A stretch of DNA of 64,000 bases from Terriglobales bacterium (GTDB lineage Bacteria > Acidobacteriota > Terriglobia > Terriglobales > Acidobacteriaceae), in NCBI GenBank assembly GCA_035487355.1, contig DATHMF010000022.1, forward strand, positions 1 to 64,000. The letters are read 5' to 3'. Below, in pieces: positions 40,416 through 49,285 of the stretch; positions within the stretch are counted from its first letter, which is position 1, and every line of letters starts with the position of its first letter. A model generated the notes under the pieces. It was not told the DNA's origin. It was given only the letters and a program-made list of their open reading frames with translations, and searched no databases. Both the position numbers and the translations under genes were made by a program.

Positions 40416-41057
40416 TCAGTGCTGAGGATTAGTCACAGACAACTGAGGATTATTAGCCTTGCCGTCGGGCAAGTCTTTGAAACCGGTCAAGACAACCTGG
40501 CCGTTCGCTCCATGGAACGGCAACATAGCATCGGAAACTATATCGAGGTTTTCCTTCTGAATGGTTTCCTGTTTTTTTTCTTCCCGACGGAAGAGTGCCG
40601 CCTTCCTTTGCGCGGCTGAAAAATTGCGGCTGGCCTCAATGCATCTGACGATTCCTTCTACAATCGGCTCTGTCAGCGGCACAAAGTTGCCATTGTGGTC
40701 TTCCACTACAAAAGCGAGTTCATAATCTCCGCGCTCCGGGTACGGCCCGAGCTGGGCAACAGCTTGTCCACGGAGATACTCCGTCGTCTGCTGATGCCAG
40801 CTCTCAGGAGAGCCATATTCTTCCGGTGGCAGCCACTTTTCTACGATCCAGCGATCAGGATGTGTCCAATACTTGGGCACGCGACGTGTTTCGATCACAG
40901 TCCGGATCCAAATCCCGCTTTCGCTGTAGTCCTCCCACTCGCCTCCAACAATTTCCGTGCGAGTACTTGACCAGGATGTTCGATAATTAGGGTCGCCGAA
41001 GCGGTTCTTGCCACCAACCAGCAAAAGCCGTTCAGCCACCCACTTGGGAGCTTCCAT
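40416..41057 (-). CDS. Phage protein of unknown function
   Basis: Encodes 213 residues. It begins MEAPKWVAERLLLVGGKNRFGDPNYRTSWSS and is rich in Trp and charged residues, with no membrane segment or recognised domain. A helical Lys/Glu-rich part (FSAAQRKAALFRREEKKQETIQKEN) precedes the C-terminus. It starts 6 bp after the stop of the signal-peptide protein, so it is in the same operon. Confidence 0.65.
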   Translation of the reverse strand: MEAPKWVAERLLLVGGKNRFGDPNYRTSWSSTRTEIVGGEWEDYSESGIWIRTVIETRRVPKYWTHPDRWIVEKWLPPEEYGSPESWHQQTTEYLRGQAVAQLGPYPERGDYELAFVVEDHNGNFVPLTEPIVEGIVRCIEASRNFSAAQRKAALFRREEKKQETIQKENLDIVSDAMLPFHGANGQVVLTGFKDLPDGKANNPQLSVTNPQH

Positions 41058-41063
41058 TTTCGT

Positions 41064-42656
41064 TTATTGCCTTGGAGTAATAGACACCGAGTTAATAATC
41101 GGGCCTGTGATGTTATTTGCGTTGGCTGCCTGCAGGTTCACTGAAAGGTAAATCTGCTTAGTCAGGTTGACCGCTGAAGATGCCGCTGCGGAAGCATCGG
41201 CGGTCACTACTTGAGTAGCAGGGACTGTGTTCAGGAAGTTGACCCACGGCCCGTCAGGGGTTGATGCCCAGAACTTACCGCTGGACCCAGTCGTTGAAGT
41301 CTGCAATGTAACGCAGCCTTCAAACGTTCCTGCAGCGGCCTGTGTTTGCGTTGGGAAAGCAAGCGTAGAAACCGTAACCGGGGACTGCGCATATTCATTA
41401 GCTATGTTAACGTTTACGGTTAATAGGGACCCCGCTGCCTGCGTTGCTGTCGCGCCCTTAATGCAGAGATCCCAGGAAGCGCCCAGCTTGTTAAAGTATC
41501 CAGCCGGGATAGGACCGATCTGAGCAGCATCAGCATTGGAAGCATTCAGCGTTGCCGTCGCCACAAAGATGCCAAACGGGTAGTTCTGGACGAAAGGCGC
41601 GGGAAAGGCACCGCTGAAGGGCTGCGGAGTATAGCTCACAAAGGCATTGGATTCGACGCTCGGTTTAGCTGTGTTTGATGGGTTGGCTGCAGTTATGGTA
41701 GCGGTTGCTCCAATCGCACACGCTGGAATTGAAGAAGCGGGCAGGAGTGTTGACAGGGGGCAATTAGCAGAAGTCAGCGGAGAGGCAGCCAGGATTTCAT
41801 TGCCGCTGCCGCCCGCCGTACTCAGCCGGGGCAACCATCCACAAGCTCCAGCCGTTGCCGCCGGCGATGGAAAAGTTACCCCTGTCGTGGTGGCAGTGGC
41901 AGCCGATTCTGCTGAATCAAGGCTTATGCCGCCTCGGCAATCTACATAGGCTTCCGTTCCCTTGTATGCGCCCGAACTCAAACCTCCGGTCACAACGCCT
42001 AGGGTTGGCGCGGCTGGTGCGGCAATCAAGATGACCGCCGAAGGTTCAGGCGCCCAGTAGCGCGGCGGGAAGCTACGCAAGTCTTCAATGGTCACCGTGG
42101 CAGCAATTGCTCCCGGAAGTGTCGCTCCAGAACTGAAGGTGGGAGAGAGAACAGAGTTGAAGAGTGTTGTGTCAGTTCCGTTGAAGTCCCCTGCCACTGT
42201 CACCATGCCACACTTAGTCGGCTGCACCGGACTCGCGCAGTCGTTGATGGCTTCCTGTAGGCCAAAGGTCCCGGAGGTGACAAACGTCCCCGGACCATGC
42301 AGAAATGAAAAGCTTGCGGTGATGGCGCAGGTTGGGAGTTGTCCAGGGATTGCCGCGCTCCCACACCCGGAAACCGAAGTGGGTGTGACCGTTTCTTGGT
42401 TGGCTCCGATGTCAATTGTGATGGGAGCATTGACATTGAACGGATTGATGGATCGCCCATCGGTAAGGTTGACCATTCCCTGCTTGAGCTGGATGGTTTG
42501 TGTACCAGTGGCTGCATTTCCGCTGGCCACTTGCACAGCCCAGTGATTGTAGGCGGTCACGAACGCGCGTCCGGGAGCGCGGCTTGGCTCTCCTTGCCCA
42601 AAAGCCGACAGTGAGAGCGCAAATACAATTGCGAGTGCTGCAAGAACCTTTTTCAT
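41064..42656 (-). CDS. Virion-locus protein with a Sec signal peptide
   Basis: Encodes 530 residues from the ATG at 42656, preceded by CAGGAGATTTTGAAA; a 30-codon upstream extension is rejected because the signal peptide MKKVLAALAIVFALSLSAFGQG then becomes N-terminal. The mature part is Ala/Ser/Thr/Pro-rich and beta-like (TGTQTIQLKQGMVNLTDGRSINPFNVNAPITID) with about eight cysteines, as in an exported protein. It sits directly downstream of the major capsid gene. Export of a protein from this site is unusual; no family recognised. Confidence 0.7.
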   Translation of the reverse strand: MKKVLAALAIVFALSLSAFGQGEPSRAPGRAFVTAYNHWAVQVASGNAATGTQTIQLKQGMVNLTDGRSINPFNVNAPITIDIGANQETVTPTSVSGCGSAAIPGQLPTCAITASFSFLHGPGTFVTSGTFGLQEAINDCASPVQPTKCGMVTVAGDFNGTDTTLFNSVLSPTFSSGATLPGAIAATVTIEDLRSFPPRYWAPEPSAVILIAAPAAPTLGVVTGGLSSGAYKGTEAYVDCRGGISLDSAESAATATTTGVTFPSPAATAGACGWLPRLSTAGGSGNEILAASPLTSANCPLSTLLPASSIPACAIGATATITAANPSNTAKPSVESNAFVSYTPQPFSGAFPAPFVQNYPFGIFVATATLNASNADAAQIGPIPAGYFNKLGASWDLCIKGATATQAAGSLLTVNVNIANEYAQSPVTVSTLAFPTQTQAAAGTFEGCVTLQTSTTGSSGKFWASTPDGPWVNFLNTVPATQVVTADASAAASSAVNLTKQIYLSVNLQAANANNITGPIINSVSITPRQ

Positions 42657-42705
42657 TTTCAAAATCTCCTGATTTTCAATCCCGGTATGCCGGGATGAAA
42701 TAAGT

Positions 42706-42735
42706 TGGGGCGGAACTTGGTTGAGTTCCACCCCA
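42706..42735 (-). terminator. Stem-loop after the major capsid gene
   Basis: A long hairpin (TGGGG-GGAACT / AGTTCC-CCCCA with one mismatch, 6-base loop) lies 40 bp after the capsid stop, followed by a second, ATCCCGG-TATG-CCGGGAT (42679-42696). No clear T-run follows. T7-like phages place a terminator after the capsid gene to boost capsid mRNA, and this is a plausible counterpart. Confidence 0.5.
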
Positions 42736-42774
42736 AAAGTGGCCACTAAATTTGCTCGAAGTTAGAGATTGTTT

Positions 42775-44067
42775 TTAGTACCCGGTCGGGCGAGCCAGGT
42801 TGTCAATGAATGCCCCCGAACGTGGTGAATCGTTCCACACCTGAAAGCCAGTATCGAATGAGAACCACTGCGTTGCCTGCGGCGCACCGGCGCCAGGACC
42901 CGAAGTGACGATGATTGGGAATATAGTTTTCCCGCTACCATCATCCCAGTATCCAATGTCTTTAGAGACAGCCCTGCCCCAGTGGCTCAGATCAATGAAG
43001 TCAATACGGGTTTGGTCGGCATAGATTGAAGGTTGAATCTTGACACCGCCAATTGTTTTCTGTCCGGTGAAGAGCAGATCCAAAGAGTCTGCTCCGCCGT
43101 TGGGCCCTTCCTTGATGACTTGGCTAATGGTGATTCCAAGGTTTTCCCAGGCATGTTCCTGCTCAACGTTCATGTACGCAATAAGCTTCTTCATGTCTTG
43201 GTCTTTTCTTACGCCTAATGCTTTGCGCATTTTGTTGTAGGCTAGGCGGGCCATTGTGGGAGTAAGCGCAGCATTGCCGCCGTTAACGCGCGGTGTTGCT
43301 AGTTCCACCGGATAGGTCGCACGATTCAGGTTCAGCCACGTTCCCGTTGTGGAATTATTCTGGTGGTATTTGAGCCCGAACAATGACGACTGCGTTGTCA
43401 GACTGCCCGAGAGTCCCTGTACGGCGATGACGTCTGTTGCCACGGTTCCCGACGGAGAAGCGTCCACTGTAATAGTCTGCGCCGTCACCGGATCGGCTGC
43501 AGTTACATTGGCCGGACCGCGATTGATGCTTAACGTGTTGTCATACACCTGAATTTGCTGGCCTTTGTAGACCAGTGCCGCGCCATTGGGAACCGCCATT
43601 GTATATGTAGTGCCAGAGACGTTGTTGATGGCTCCCAGTACGCCGTTGCCATTGGTCTGCAACAGCTTATTCAGGAAAGCGCGGAATTGCGCCATGCCGT
43701 TGGTGACTTCGCGCTTCACCACGTTCTCGACTGCCTTCTCTTTGGAATCCGTGGTGTAGCGGACTTGGGTGTTGATTTCAATCGGGAATGACCAGTAAAA
43801 CGGTGTGACCTGCGCTACGTCGTATAGGGTTGCTGAACCACGGCCGACGGCGCCGCCATCCGGGCTGTACTGCTGGCCGCGTCCGCCAGGCGTGATCTGT
43901 AGTGGTATACGCATTAAACGGGCGGACACATATTCAATGTCTCCGCGCTTCTGGATCAGCCCGAGAAGCTCGTCATCGCGCTCGTACATGAGCGACAACA
44001 CGTCGCGGACTTTTTCCAGTTGCGCAGCAAGGGTATCGTTGACTGATTGTGCTGCACCAATAGGCAT
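42775..44067 (-). CDS. Major capsid protein
   Basis: Encodes 430 residues with AGGAG before the ATG. The long N-terminal helix (LAAQLEKVRDVLSLMYERDDELLGLIQKRG), the spine-helix-like segment (ENVVKREVTNGMAQFRAFLNKLLQTNGNGVLG) and the end VWNDSPRSGAFIDNLARPTGY fit a HK97-fold shell protein. The middle (TITVDASPSGTVATDVIAVQGLS) may be an inserted beta domain. Following portal and scaffold genes, this is the expected capsid position. Confidence 0.8.
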   Translation of the reverse strand: MPIGAAQSVNDTLAAQLEKVRDVLSLMYERDDELLGLIQKRGDIEYVSARLMRIPLQITPGGRGQQYSPDGGAVGRGSATLYDVAQVTPFYWSFPIEINTQVRYTTDSKEKAVENVVKREVTNGMAQFRAFLNKLLQTNGNGVLGAINNVSGTTYTMAVPNGAALVYKGQQIQVYDNTLSINRGPANVTAADPVTAQTITVDASPSGTVATDVIAVQGLSGSLTTQSSLFGLKYHQNNSTTGTWLNLNRATYPVELATPRVNGGNAALTPTMARLAYNKMRKALGVRKDQDMKKLIAYMNVEQEHAWENLGITISQVIKEGPNGGADSLDLLFTGQKTIGGVKIQPSIYADQTRIDFIDLSHWGRAVSKDIGYWDDGSGKTIFPIIVTSGPGAGAPQATQWFSFDTGFQVWNDSPRSGAFIDNLARPTGY

Positions 44068-44153
44068 AGTTGCTCCTGCGCTCTAAGTTCGTGGTTTTGT
44101 TGAGACTGAACTGAGAACTGTTTTTTAAGATGGCGCGGTGACGCTGGCTTCGA

Positions 44154-45479
44154 TTAACGTTTGAGGGCCCAATCAATTAATTGTTCATCCGACATGTCGC
44201 GCGCCTCATCTTTGGTGATCTTGGCGTGCGGCCTGCCGTGCGTGAGTCCTCCGCCGCTAATATCGGTGCGGCGTGCCGCGCTTTCGGCCTTTTCGGCTGC
44301 ATATTTGGCTTGGTCGATCTGCCGCGGCGTCCAGGTTTGCAACACCTGTTTGGCCACGGGCTTAAGGTGTAAGAGTGCGCGTGAGACGATGATCTTGGAA
44401 GCAACTTCACGGTTTTGCGCTCCGTAGTTCATGCTCGTGTGAAGGGGAATGACTTGGTTGTAGTAATAGTTGTCGCTTTTAAGGCGCTGTTGAATTCCAG
44501 CGTGAATTTGATCAGCGAGAGATTGAACTGCTCCTTCGCGGGCATAGGCGGGTAGTCCTTTGGCTACCGGCTCGATCAGTTTGTGAATTTCGCCATCAAT
44601 CTGTGGAATCACAGTTCGGTTTATTGAATCTGAAAATGTCGCACTCTGCTGCAGGGTGAGGCTGTTGAGTTCGCGTTCGAGCATCTGCTCGCGCTGCGTC
44701 TTCGCTTCCGCCAGTGGCGGTCTTTGCCCGGTGGATCCTCCATTTCCACTGACCCACTGTACGAGCTGGCTTGCCAGTCGCTGCAGCGAATGCAGATCGT
44801 TGTTTTCCAGTGCCTGCGCTATCATCCCCAGGTGCTCATGAAAACCCTCTCCCGCAAGTGCCTGGGTCGCAAGACCTGAAGTAAATGCCTGATAAAGTTC
44901 CGGCTGCTTTTCTCTTACCAGGTCCGAGCTGACCTTGAGCATTGCGCCAAACGCCTGCGGGTCCATCGCAAGCATGTTGGCCGCCAGCTCTCGTTGCGCG
45001 TAAGGATCGCGTGAGAAAAATAGCTGGTCGCTCTGCTCCATCTCCCTTGCCTTGGAGAGGACCGCTTTCGCATCCGCAGCACCGCCGGGGAAAAGCTCCC
45101 GCACAGCGCGTGCTTCAGCAACCGTGGGGAAGATCTCGCGGAAGGCCTGATGTTGGTCCCAAAGCCGCTGTAATTCGGGCTTGATTTCAGGGTTAGCTGC
45201 AATCGCCTTTTTGAATGACTCTGGAAACGGTTGGCCAGCGGCAATCTCTTCTTCATCTGAGGGAACATCTTTTTCGTCTTTGGCCGCTTGTGGATTGTCT
45301 TCCTGCGTTTTTTGATCGTTTGGTTCTTTATATTCAGCACGGTACGCGTCAGGCTCGAGCCCAACAAGTTCCTCGTCTGACTTCGCGGGACCGGTCTCTA
45401 CCGCATCATCTTCTATTGCGATGGTTTCCGATGTCGCTGTCCCAGAGTTCACCGCTGGGGCGGCTTCTATCTCAGGCAT
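44154..45479 (-). CDS. Candidate scaffolding protein
   Basis: Encodes 441 residues, very acidic in the first 110 residues (EIEAAPAV...DDAVETGPAKSDEELV...KDEKDVPSDEEEIA) and mostly helical after that, with many Gln, Leu and Ala. The C-terminus is helical and basic. Acidic, helical proteins between portal and capsid genes are usually scaffolds that guide procapsid assembly. Its start overlaps the portal stop by 8 bp, so expression is coupled. Confidence 0.7.
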   Translation of the reverse strand: MPEIEAAPAVNSGTATSETIAIEDDAVETGPAKSDEELVGLEPDAYRAEYKEPNDQKTQEDNPQAAKDEKDVPSDEEEIAAGQPFPESFKKAIAANPEIKPELQRLWDQHQAFREIFPTVAEARAVRELFPGGAADAKAVLSKAREMEQSDQLFFSRDPYAQRELAANMLAMDPQAFGAMLKVSSDLVREKQPELYQAFTSGLATQALAGEGFHEHLGMIAQALENNDLHSLQRLASQLVQWVSGNGGSTGQRPPLAEAKTQREQMLERELNSLTLQQSATFSDSINRTVIPQIDGEIHKLIEPVAKGLPAYAREGAVQSLADQIHAGIQQRLKSDNYYYNQVIPLHTSMNYGAQNREVASKIIVSRALLHLKPVAKQVLQTWTPRQIDQAKYAAEKAESAARRTDISGGGLTHGRPHAKITKDEARDMSDEQLIDWALKR

Positions 45480-48078
45480 TGATGTCTCCTGGTGTTTTTT
45501 GCAAAGCTGGATTGCCTGGAGCGGCCTGCACCATCCCTGGCGCTTTTGTGTTTTTGGACGCAGCGGCTTTTGCGTCTGGTGCGTTCGCCATCATTGCCTG
45601 CTTACGCATCATCGCCTGTTTGTGCATTAGCGCATGGGCACGAACATTTTCAAATCCCTGCGGATCATCAATCTTCGCCTGCTGGCCGGCATCGGAGTTG
45701 GCCCAGCGCACGCACTCGCCAAACTCCACCGCGTGCTCGTCAAACAGCTCATCAATCCCAATGCTGGGCATGGTCTTTGGAACCATGGCGCCTGTCATCG
45801 GATCGGGTGTCGCGCTCTGTATCGGTCCCGATTGCAGCAACTGCGCAATTTCCCGCATCTGCTTTGCCCGCGAGTCTTCTCCAGGGACTACGATCTCGGT
45901 CAGCCCGATTGTGTCTTTGATCCAGTTAATGTTGGCCGGATCAGCAAGAATCCGTGTAATTTCAGGGTCTTTGGATTGCATCAACTGCTGCAGCACCGCC
46001 CGCTGTTGGCTCCTGAGGCGCGGGAATGTCTCGGAAACTTCCGTTCGCATCTGGATATTGCCGCGCAGGTCCGCTTCCCGGATCCACTTCGATTCAAACT
46101 CCCCGCCCTCTCCTAGAATGGGAATCTCAACATCTTCAGGCCGGTTCTTGCGGAAGCAATCCACCGCATTTTCCATAGTGCGAGCGTAAAAATCTTTCAA
46201 CCGCCGCCACACCATGCCCAGGCGCCCCATGGCCTGATCGCGTGCCTGCGCGTAGGCACTCGCCGTCTTGATGTCATCCATTGAGCCGCCATACACGGCG
46301 GGGAACAGCCCAGTAAGCATCTGTGCTACGGGGCCAATTAAGTCTTGCTGGTGTTGAATGAAGTCGCGGGAAATGACCGCTGGTGCCGGCTGAAAGAAGC
46401 TGTCAGCTAGTGACATCCCTGGCTTTGCTCTCGCCGGATAATGCGCGGCTGGCTCGGCCGTCTGCGAAGGCAGCGCATCGAAATCCAGCGTCTCCGGGTC
46501 GGCGTACACCGGCGGAATGCCAAACTCGTAGGTTTCAGCTTGTATGTTGGAGAGGACGTTATATCTCTCCTGGATCTCCATCATCGAGCTGCCAACTGCC
46601 GGCCGGTTCTGTCCATCGCCGGGCAGCGCATGTTTCACCACCCAGTGTTCATCCATCTTCTCGTTGCGGCTCTCCAGGTACGTGTTCCCGGCAAAGGCTA
46701 TGTAGCAGCCATTGGGAAACAATTCCAGCAACCTCTCGCGGATTTTCTTGTCTTCAATTTCGTAAAACGCCCATGGGCGCAGCCATGTGCGCAGGTAGGT
46801 GACGAGTTTCTCCAGCGCGTCGCCCGTATGCGCCACCGGCAACCCTTGCCGCACGCTGATTCGCGAGGCCCGCGAGTAAACGTCTTCGGCATCCACCGCG
46901 CCAAAATTGATGATCTTGTCCGCCGCATGAGGATACGATGCTCGCAGCCGCGCCCGGTGCGCCTCCACCTCCCACTGCAGGTACGGATATTCGTGCTGCT
47001 CCGTCGCCCACACCGGCGTGTTCAGCTCCAGTCCACCGATGATCGTGATAAGCTCCTGCCCTCGCGGTACTTTGCGCGTGTTGGTTAATTTGGGTGATTC
47101 AACCATCTCCGCCAGCTTGAAATCTTCTTCCGTCAGTGGCTGCCCGCACTTGCACACCGCTCCAAAAGTACTGGTTCTAGCCCCGAAGGTATTAGGCCCG
47201 GTTTCAGAAGTGTTTGCCTCGGTCGTTCGTGTTTGCAAGCCGTTAGTTTCACCGTTCAACTCGTCGGCGCTCAGTTTTGGCGACCCGAAACTCGAAACTG
47301 GAAACTCGGAACTGCTTTTCTGAGTACTGAGTACTGAGGACTGAGTACTAGTGGGTGTTTCGCTTCCGCACACCGGACACAGATACGCATCCTCTCCCAG
47401 CTTCACCATGTCCACGTCGTAGTCTTCTACTTCACGGTAGCCGAACCTGTCGCCATCGGCCACGTAGCGCGTGTAGCTGCCAATCTTTCCGTCGGTCCAC
47501 AAATACCAGCCAACCGAGGTCAGCAGGTCGGCCACATGGTTGTTTTCTTCAATCAGGTCCACGATCTTGGTCGCCGCCTTGGCCGTGGAAATGTCCTGCT
47601 CCGACTGTGCCGACTGCGGAAACGCCCGCACCGAAGGCACGTCTTGCGAGATCAGGGCGATAAAACTCAGCCCGAACGCTTGGAAGTAATTGGTGACGAA
47701 CTGGTAGCGTTGCCCCTCGTACTGCGCTGCGTCGTCCATTGGCGTCATCTCAAAGGGCAGGTGCCAGCTCATGTCCGAGGGAGAGAAAAAGTTGTATTGC
47801 AGCCCCGCCCAGAACAGCCGCGCCTGCCGTATTCGTCTGATCTCCTGCCGCCGGCTTACGATGCCCTCGCGCCGGTAGTTATAGATAAGGTCGCGCAGCG
47901 CCGAGACAATCTCGGGCTCGTTCTTTTCCAGCTCTTCGTTGTTGGGGCCGTAATTGCTTGCAGCTTGTGGCTGAGAGCTTGGATCTGCTTCTGTGCTTGG
48001 AGCCTGGAACTTGGGGTTTGAGACTGGTTCTTGTGGTTTACCATCAAGTTCAGGCGTAGTAAATGCGCTGGTTGCCAT
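45472..48078 (-). CDS. Portal protein with interrupted zinc knuckle
   Basis: Encodes 868 residues, in the size range of P22-like portals. The N-terminal ELEKNEPEIVSALRDLIYNYRREGIVSRRQEIRRIRQARLFWAGLQYNF and the later VGSSMMEIQERYNVLSNIQAETYEFG, QQDLIGPVAQMLTGLFPAVYGG and SAYAQARDQAMGRLGMVWRRLKDFYARTMENAVDCF fit portal helices. A CPVCG (C234, C237) and a CKCG (C309, C311) pair are separated by about 71 residues of low-complexity Ser/Thr-rich sequence, part of which derives from a tandem AGTACTCAG-type DNA repeat. Confidence 0.8.
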   Translation of the reverse strand: MATSAFTTPELDGKPQEPVSNPKFQAPSTEADPSSQPQAASNYGPNNEELEKNEPEIVSALRDLIYNYRREGIVSRRQEIRRIRQARLFWAGLQYNFFSPSDMSWHLPFEMTPMDDAAQYEGQRYQFVTNYFQAFGLSFIALISQDVPSVRAFPQSAQSEQDISTAKAATKIVDLIEENNHVADLLTSVGWYLWTDGKIGSYTRYVADGDRFGYREVEDYDVDMVKLGEDAYLCPVCGSETPTSTQSSVLSTQKSSSEFPVSSFGSPKLSADELNGETNGLQTRTTEANTSETGPNTFGARTSTFGAVCKCGQPLTEEDFKLAEMVESPKLTNTRKVPRGQELITIIGGLELNTPVWATEQHEYPYLQWEVEAHRARLRASYPHAADKIINFGAVDAEDVYSRASRISVRQGLPVAHTGDALEKLVTYLRTWLRPWAFYEIEDKKIRERLLELFPNGCYIAFAGNTYLESRNEKMDEHWVVKHALPGDGQNRPAVGSSMMEIQERYNVLSNIQAETYEFGIPPVYADPETLDFDALPSQTAEPAAHYPARAKPGMSLADSFFQPAPAVISRDFIQHQQDLIGPVAQMLTGLFPAVYGGSMDDIKTASAYAQARDQAMGRLGMVWRRLKDFYARTMENAVDCFRKNRPEDVEIPILGEGGEFESKWIREADLRGNIQMRTEVSETFPRLRSQQRAVLQQLMQSKDPEITRILADPANINWIKDTIGLTEIVVPGEDSRAKQMREIAQLLQSGPIQSATPDPMTGAMVPKTMPSIGIDELFDEHAVEFGECVRWANSDAGQQAKIDDPQGFENVRAHALMHKQAMMRKQAMMANAPDAKAAASKNTKAPGMVQAAPGNPALQKTPGDINA

Positions 48079-48367
48079 AGATTATTTGGAAAGTTTCAGA
48101 GTGATAGGGCATGGCATCAGCCACGCGCGATTTCTAGTGGATCGTGTGGCACAGGCGTCCCCGCCTGTGCGATAGCGCCAGTAGTGTATTTCCTTTGTAA
48201 CCTTGTTGCTGTTTTTATGTCATCCTGAAAGCGGAGGGGGCCGGTAATGGGCTCCCTCCATCTCACGCAGATCAGGGCTGATATCCGAGAAAATTTGAAT
48301 GAAATTACAGGTAGTTTACTTCCAAATGCAGAAATCGCATTGCAAATCGTACCTCACAAAATCGTAC
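48079..48367. repeat. Portal leader with REP-like hairpin
   Basis: This 289-bp gap holds a 9-bp perfect hairpin, GCACAGGCG-TCCC-CGCCTGTGC (48149-48170), next to an ATTTCTAGTG box (48131-48140). A related arrangement, CCGGCG-TCC-CGCCGG with ATTTCTAGTG nearby, recurs at 51608-51660. These look like a dispersed extragenic repeat family. No gene is supported here. Confidence 0.5.
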
Positions 48368-49225
48368 TTACCCAGCTTGACTTTTGCGTGGACGAACCAC
48401 CGGCTCTCCCGGCTCGTATTTCACTTTACTGCGGGCCTCCGCTGCTTCCTTTGTTTTCCCTATGTCTTCCAAAAACCGCGCGAAGAACTCAAACCCTCCT
48501 ACAATTTCTGGATGCGAATTTGTGGCGTAGCGGTATTCCTTCTCGGCTTCATCGTCTTTGCCTTGTCCGGCCAAGCAATTGGCCAAATACAGATGCGTCC
48601 AATATTCTTCCGGGTCGTTCTCCAGGGTGCGCCGTAGATGATGCTCCGCTCGCTCGAGATCGCCTGATTTGTGATAGAGCAACCCGATATGGTGGTGTGC
48701 AGCCGCATAATACGGATCGATTTCAATCGCCTTCTCCAATAACTTGACCGCTCTTTCAGGATTTCTCTCTTTCTCCATAAACGCAAGGTTATAGAGCGCC
48801 TCCTCGTAATTCGGATCCACTTTAATCGCTTCTTCAAAAGTCCGGCGGGCCGCTGCCATGTCATTCAAAGCATGATATGTGCCGCCCAGAAATGTAAGCG
48901 TGCCCACATCGTATTCATACTTGAGCGCTTTTAAGAACCAGTCTCTTGCGGCCCGCAGGGATTCTTTCCTGCGCCCATCCGTCCTTTTAAACTGCAGAAT
49001 TCCCATGCACTTCATTGCATGAGAAAAGTTTGGATCTAGCCGTAATGCTTCTTTATAAGCCTCTTCGGTTTCTCTCCATCGCTTCAGTTCTTCGGCAGCT
49101 CTTCCATAGAGGCAGAAATGAACAGCGGTTTGTTTTTTTACTGCAATCTCTCTCCTGAGCTTGAGAGCACTCTCAAGGTCGCCTGAGTTCTTTGCCTCTT
49201 TAGCCTTATCTTCCAACGACCTCAT
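48368..49225 (-). CDS. TPR-repeat protein
   Basis: Encodes 285 residues from the ATG at 49225 (CGGAG upstream); a GTG nine bases earlier is possible. At least six tetratricopeptide units are visible, such as EEAYKEALRLDPNFSHAMKCMGILQ, RTFEEAIKVDPNYEEALYNLAFM, KLLEKAIEIDPYYAAAHHHIGLLYHKSGD and HHLRRTLENDPEEYWTHLYLANCLAGQGK. TPR arrays bind other proteins. A long TPR protein between virion genes is unusual for a phage and may be host-derived. Confidence 0.85.
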   Translation of the reverse strand: MRSLEDKAKEAKNSGDLESALKLRREIAVKKQTAVHFCLYGRAAEELKRWRETEEAYKEALRLDPNFSHAMKCMGILQFKRTDGRRKESLRAARDWFLKALKYEYDVGTLTFLGGTYHALNDMAAARRTFEEAIKVDPNYEEALYNLAFMEKERNPERAVKLLEKAIEIDPYYAAAHHHIGLLYHKSGDLERAEHHLRRTLENDPEEYWTHLYLANCLAGQGKDDEAEKEYRYATNSHPEIVGGFEFFARFLEDIGKTKEAAEARSKVKYEPGEPVVRPRKSQAG

Positions 49226-49285
49226 GTTTAACACTCCGATTCAACTTCCCCAATGTTAAATTATTGTTTTCAACCAATCTACTCA

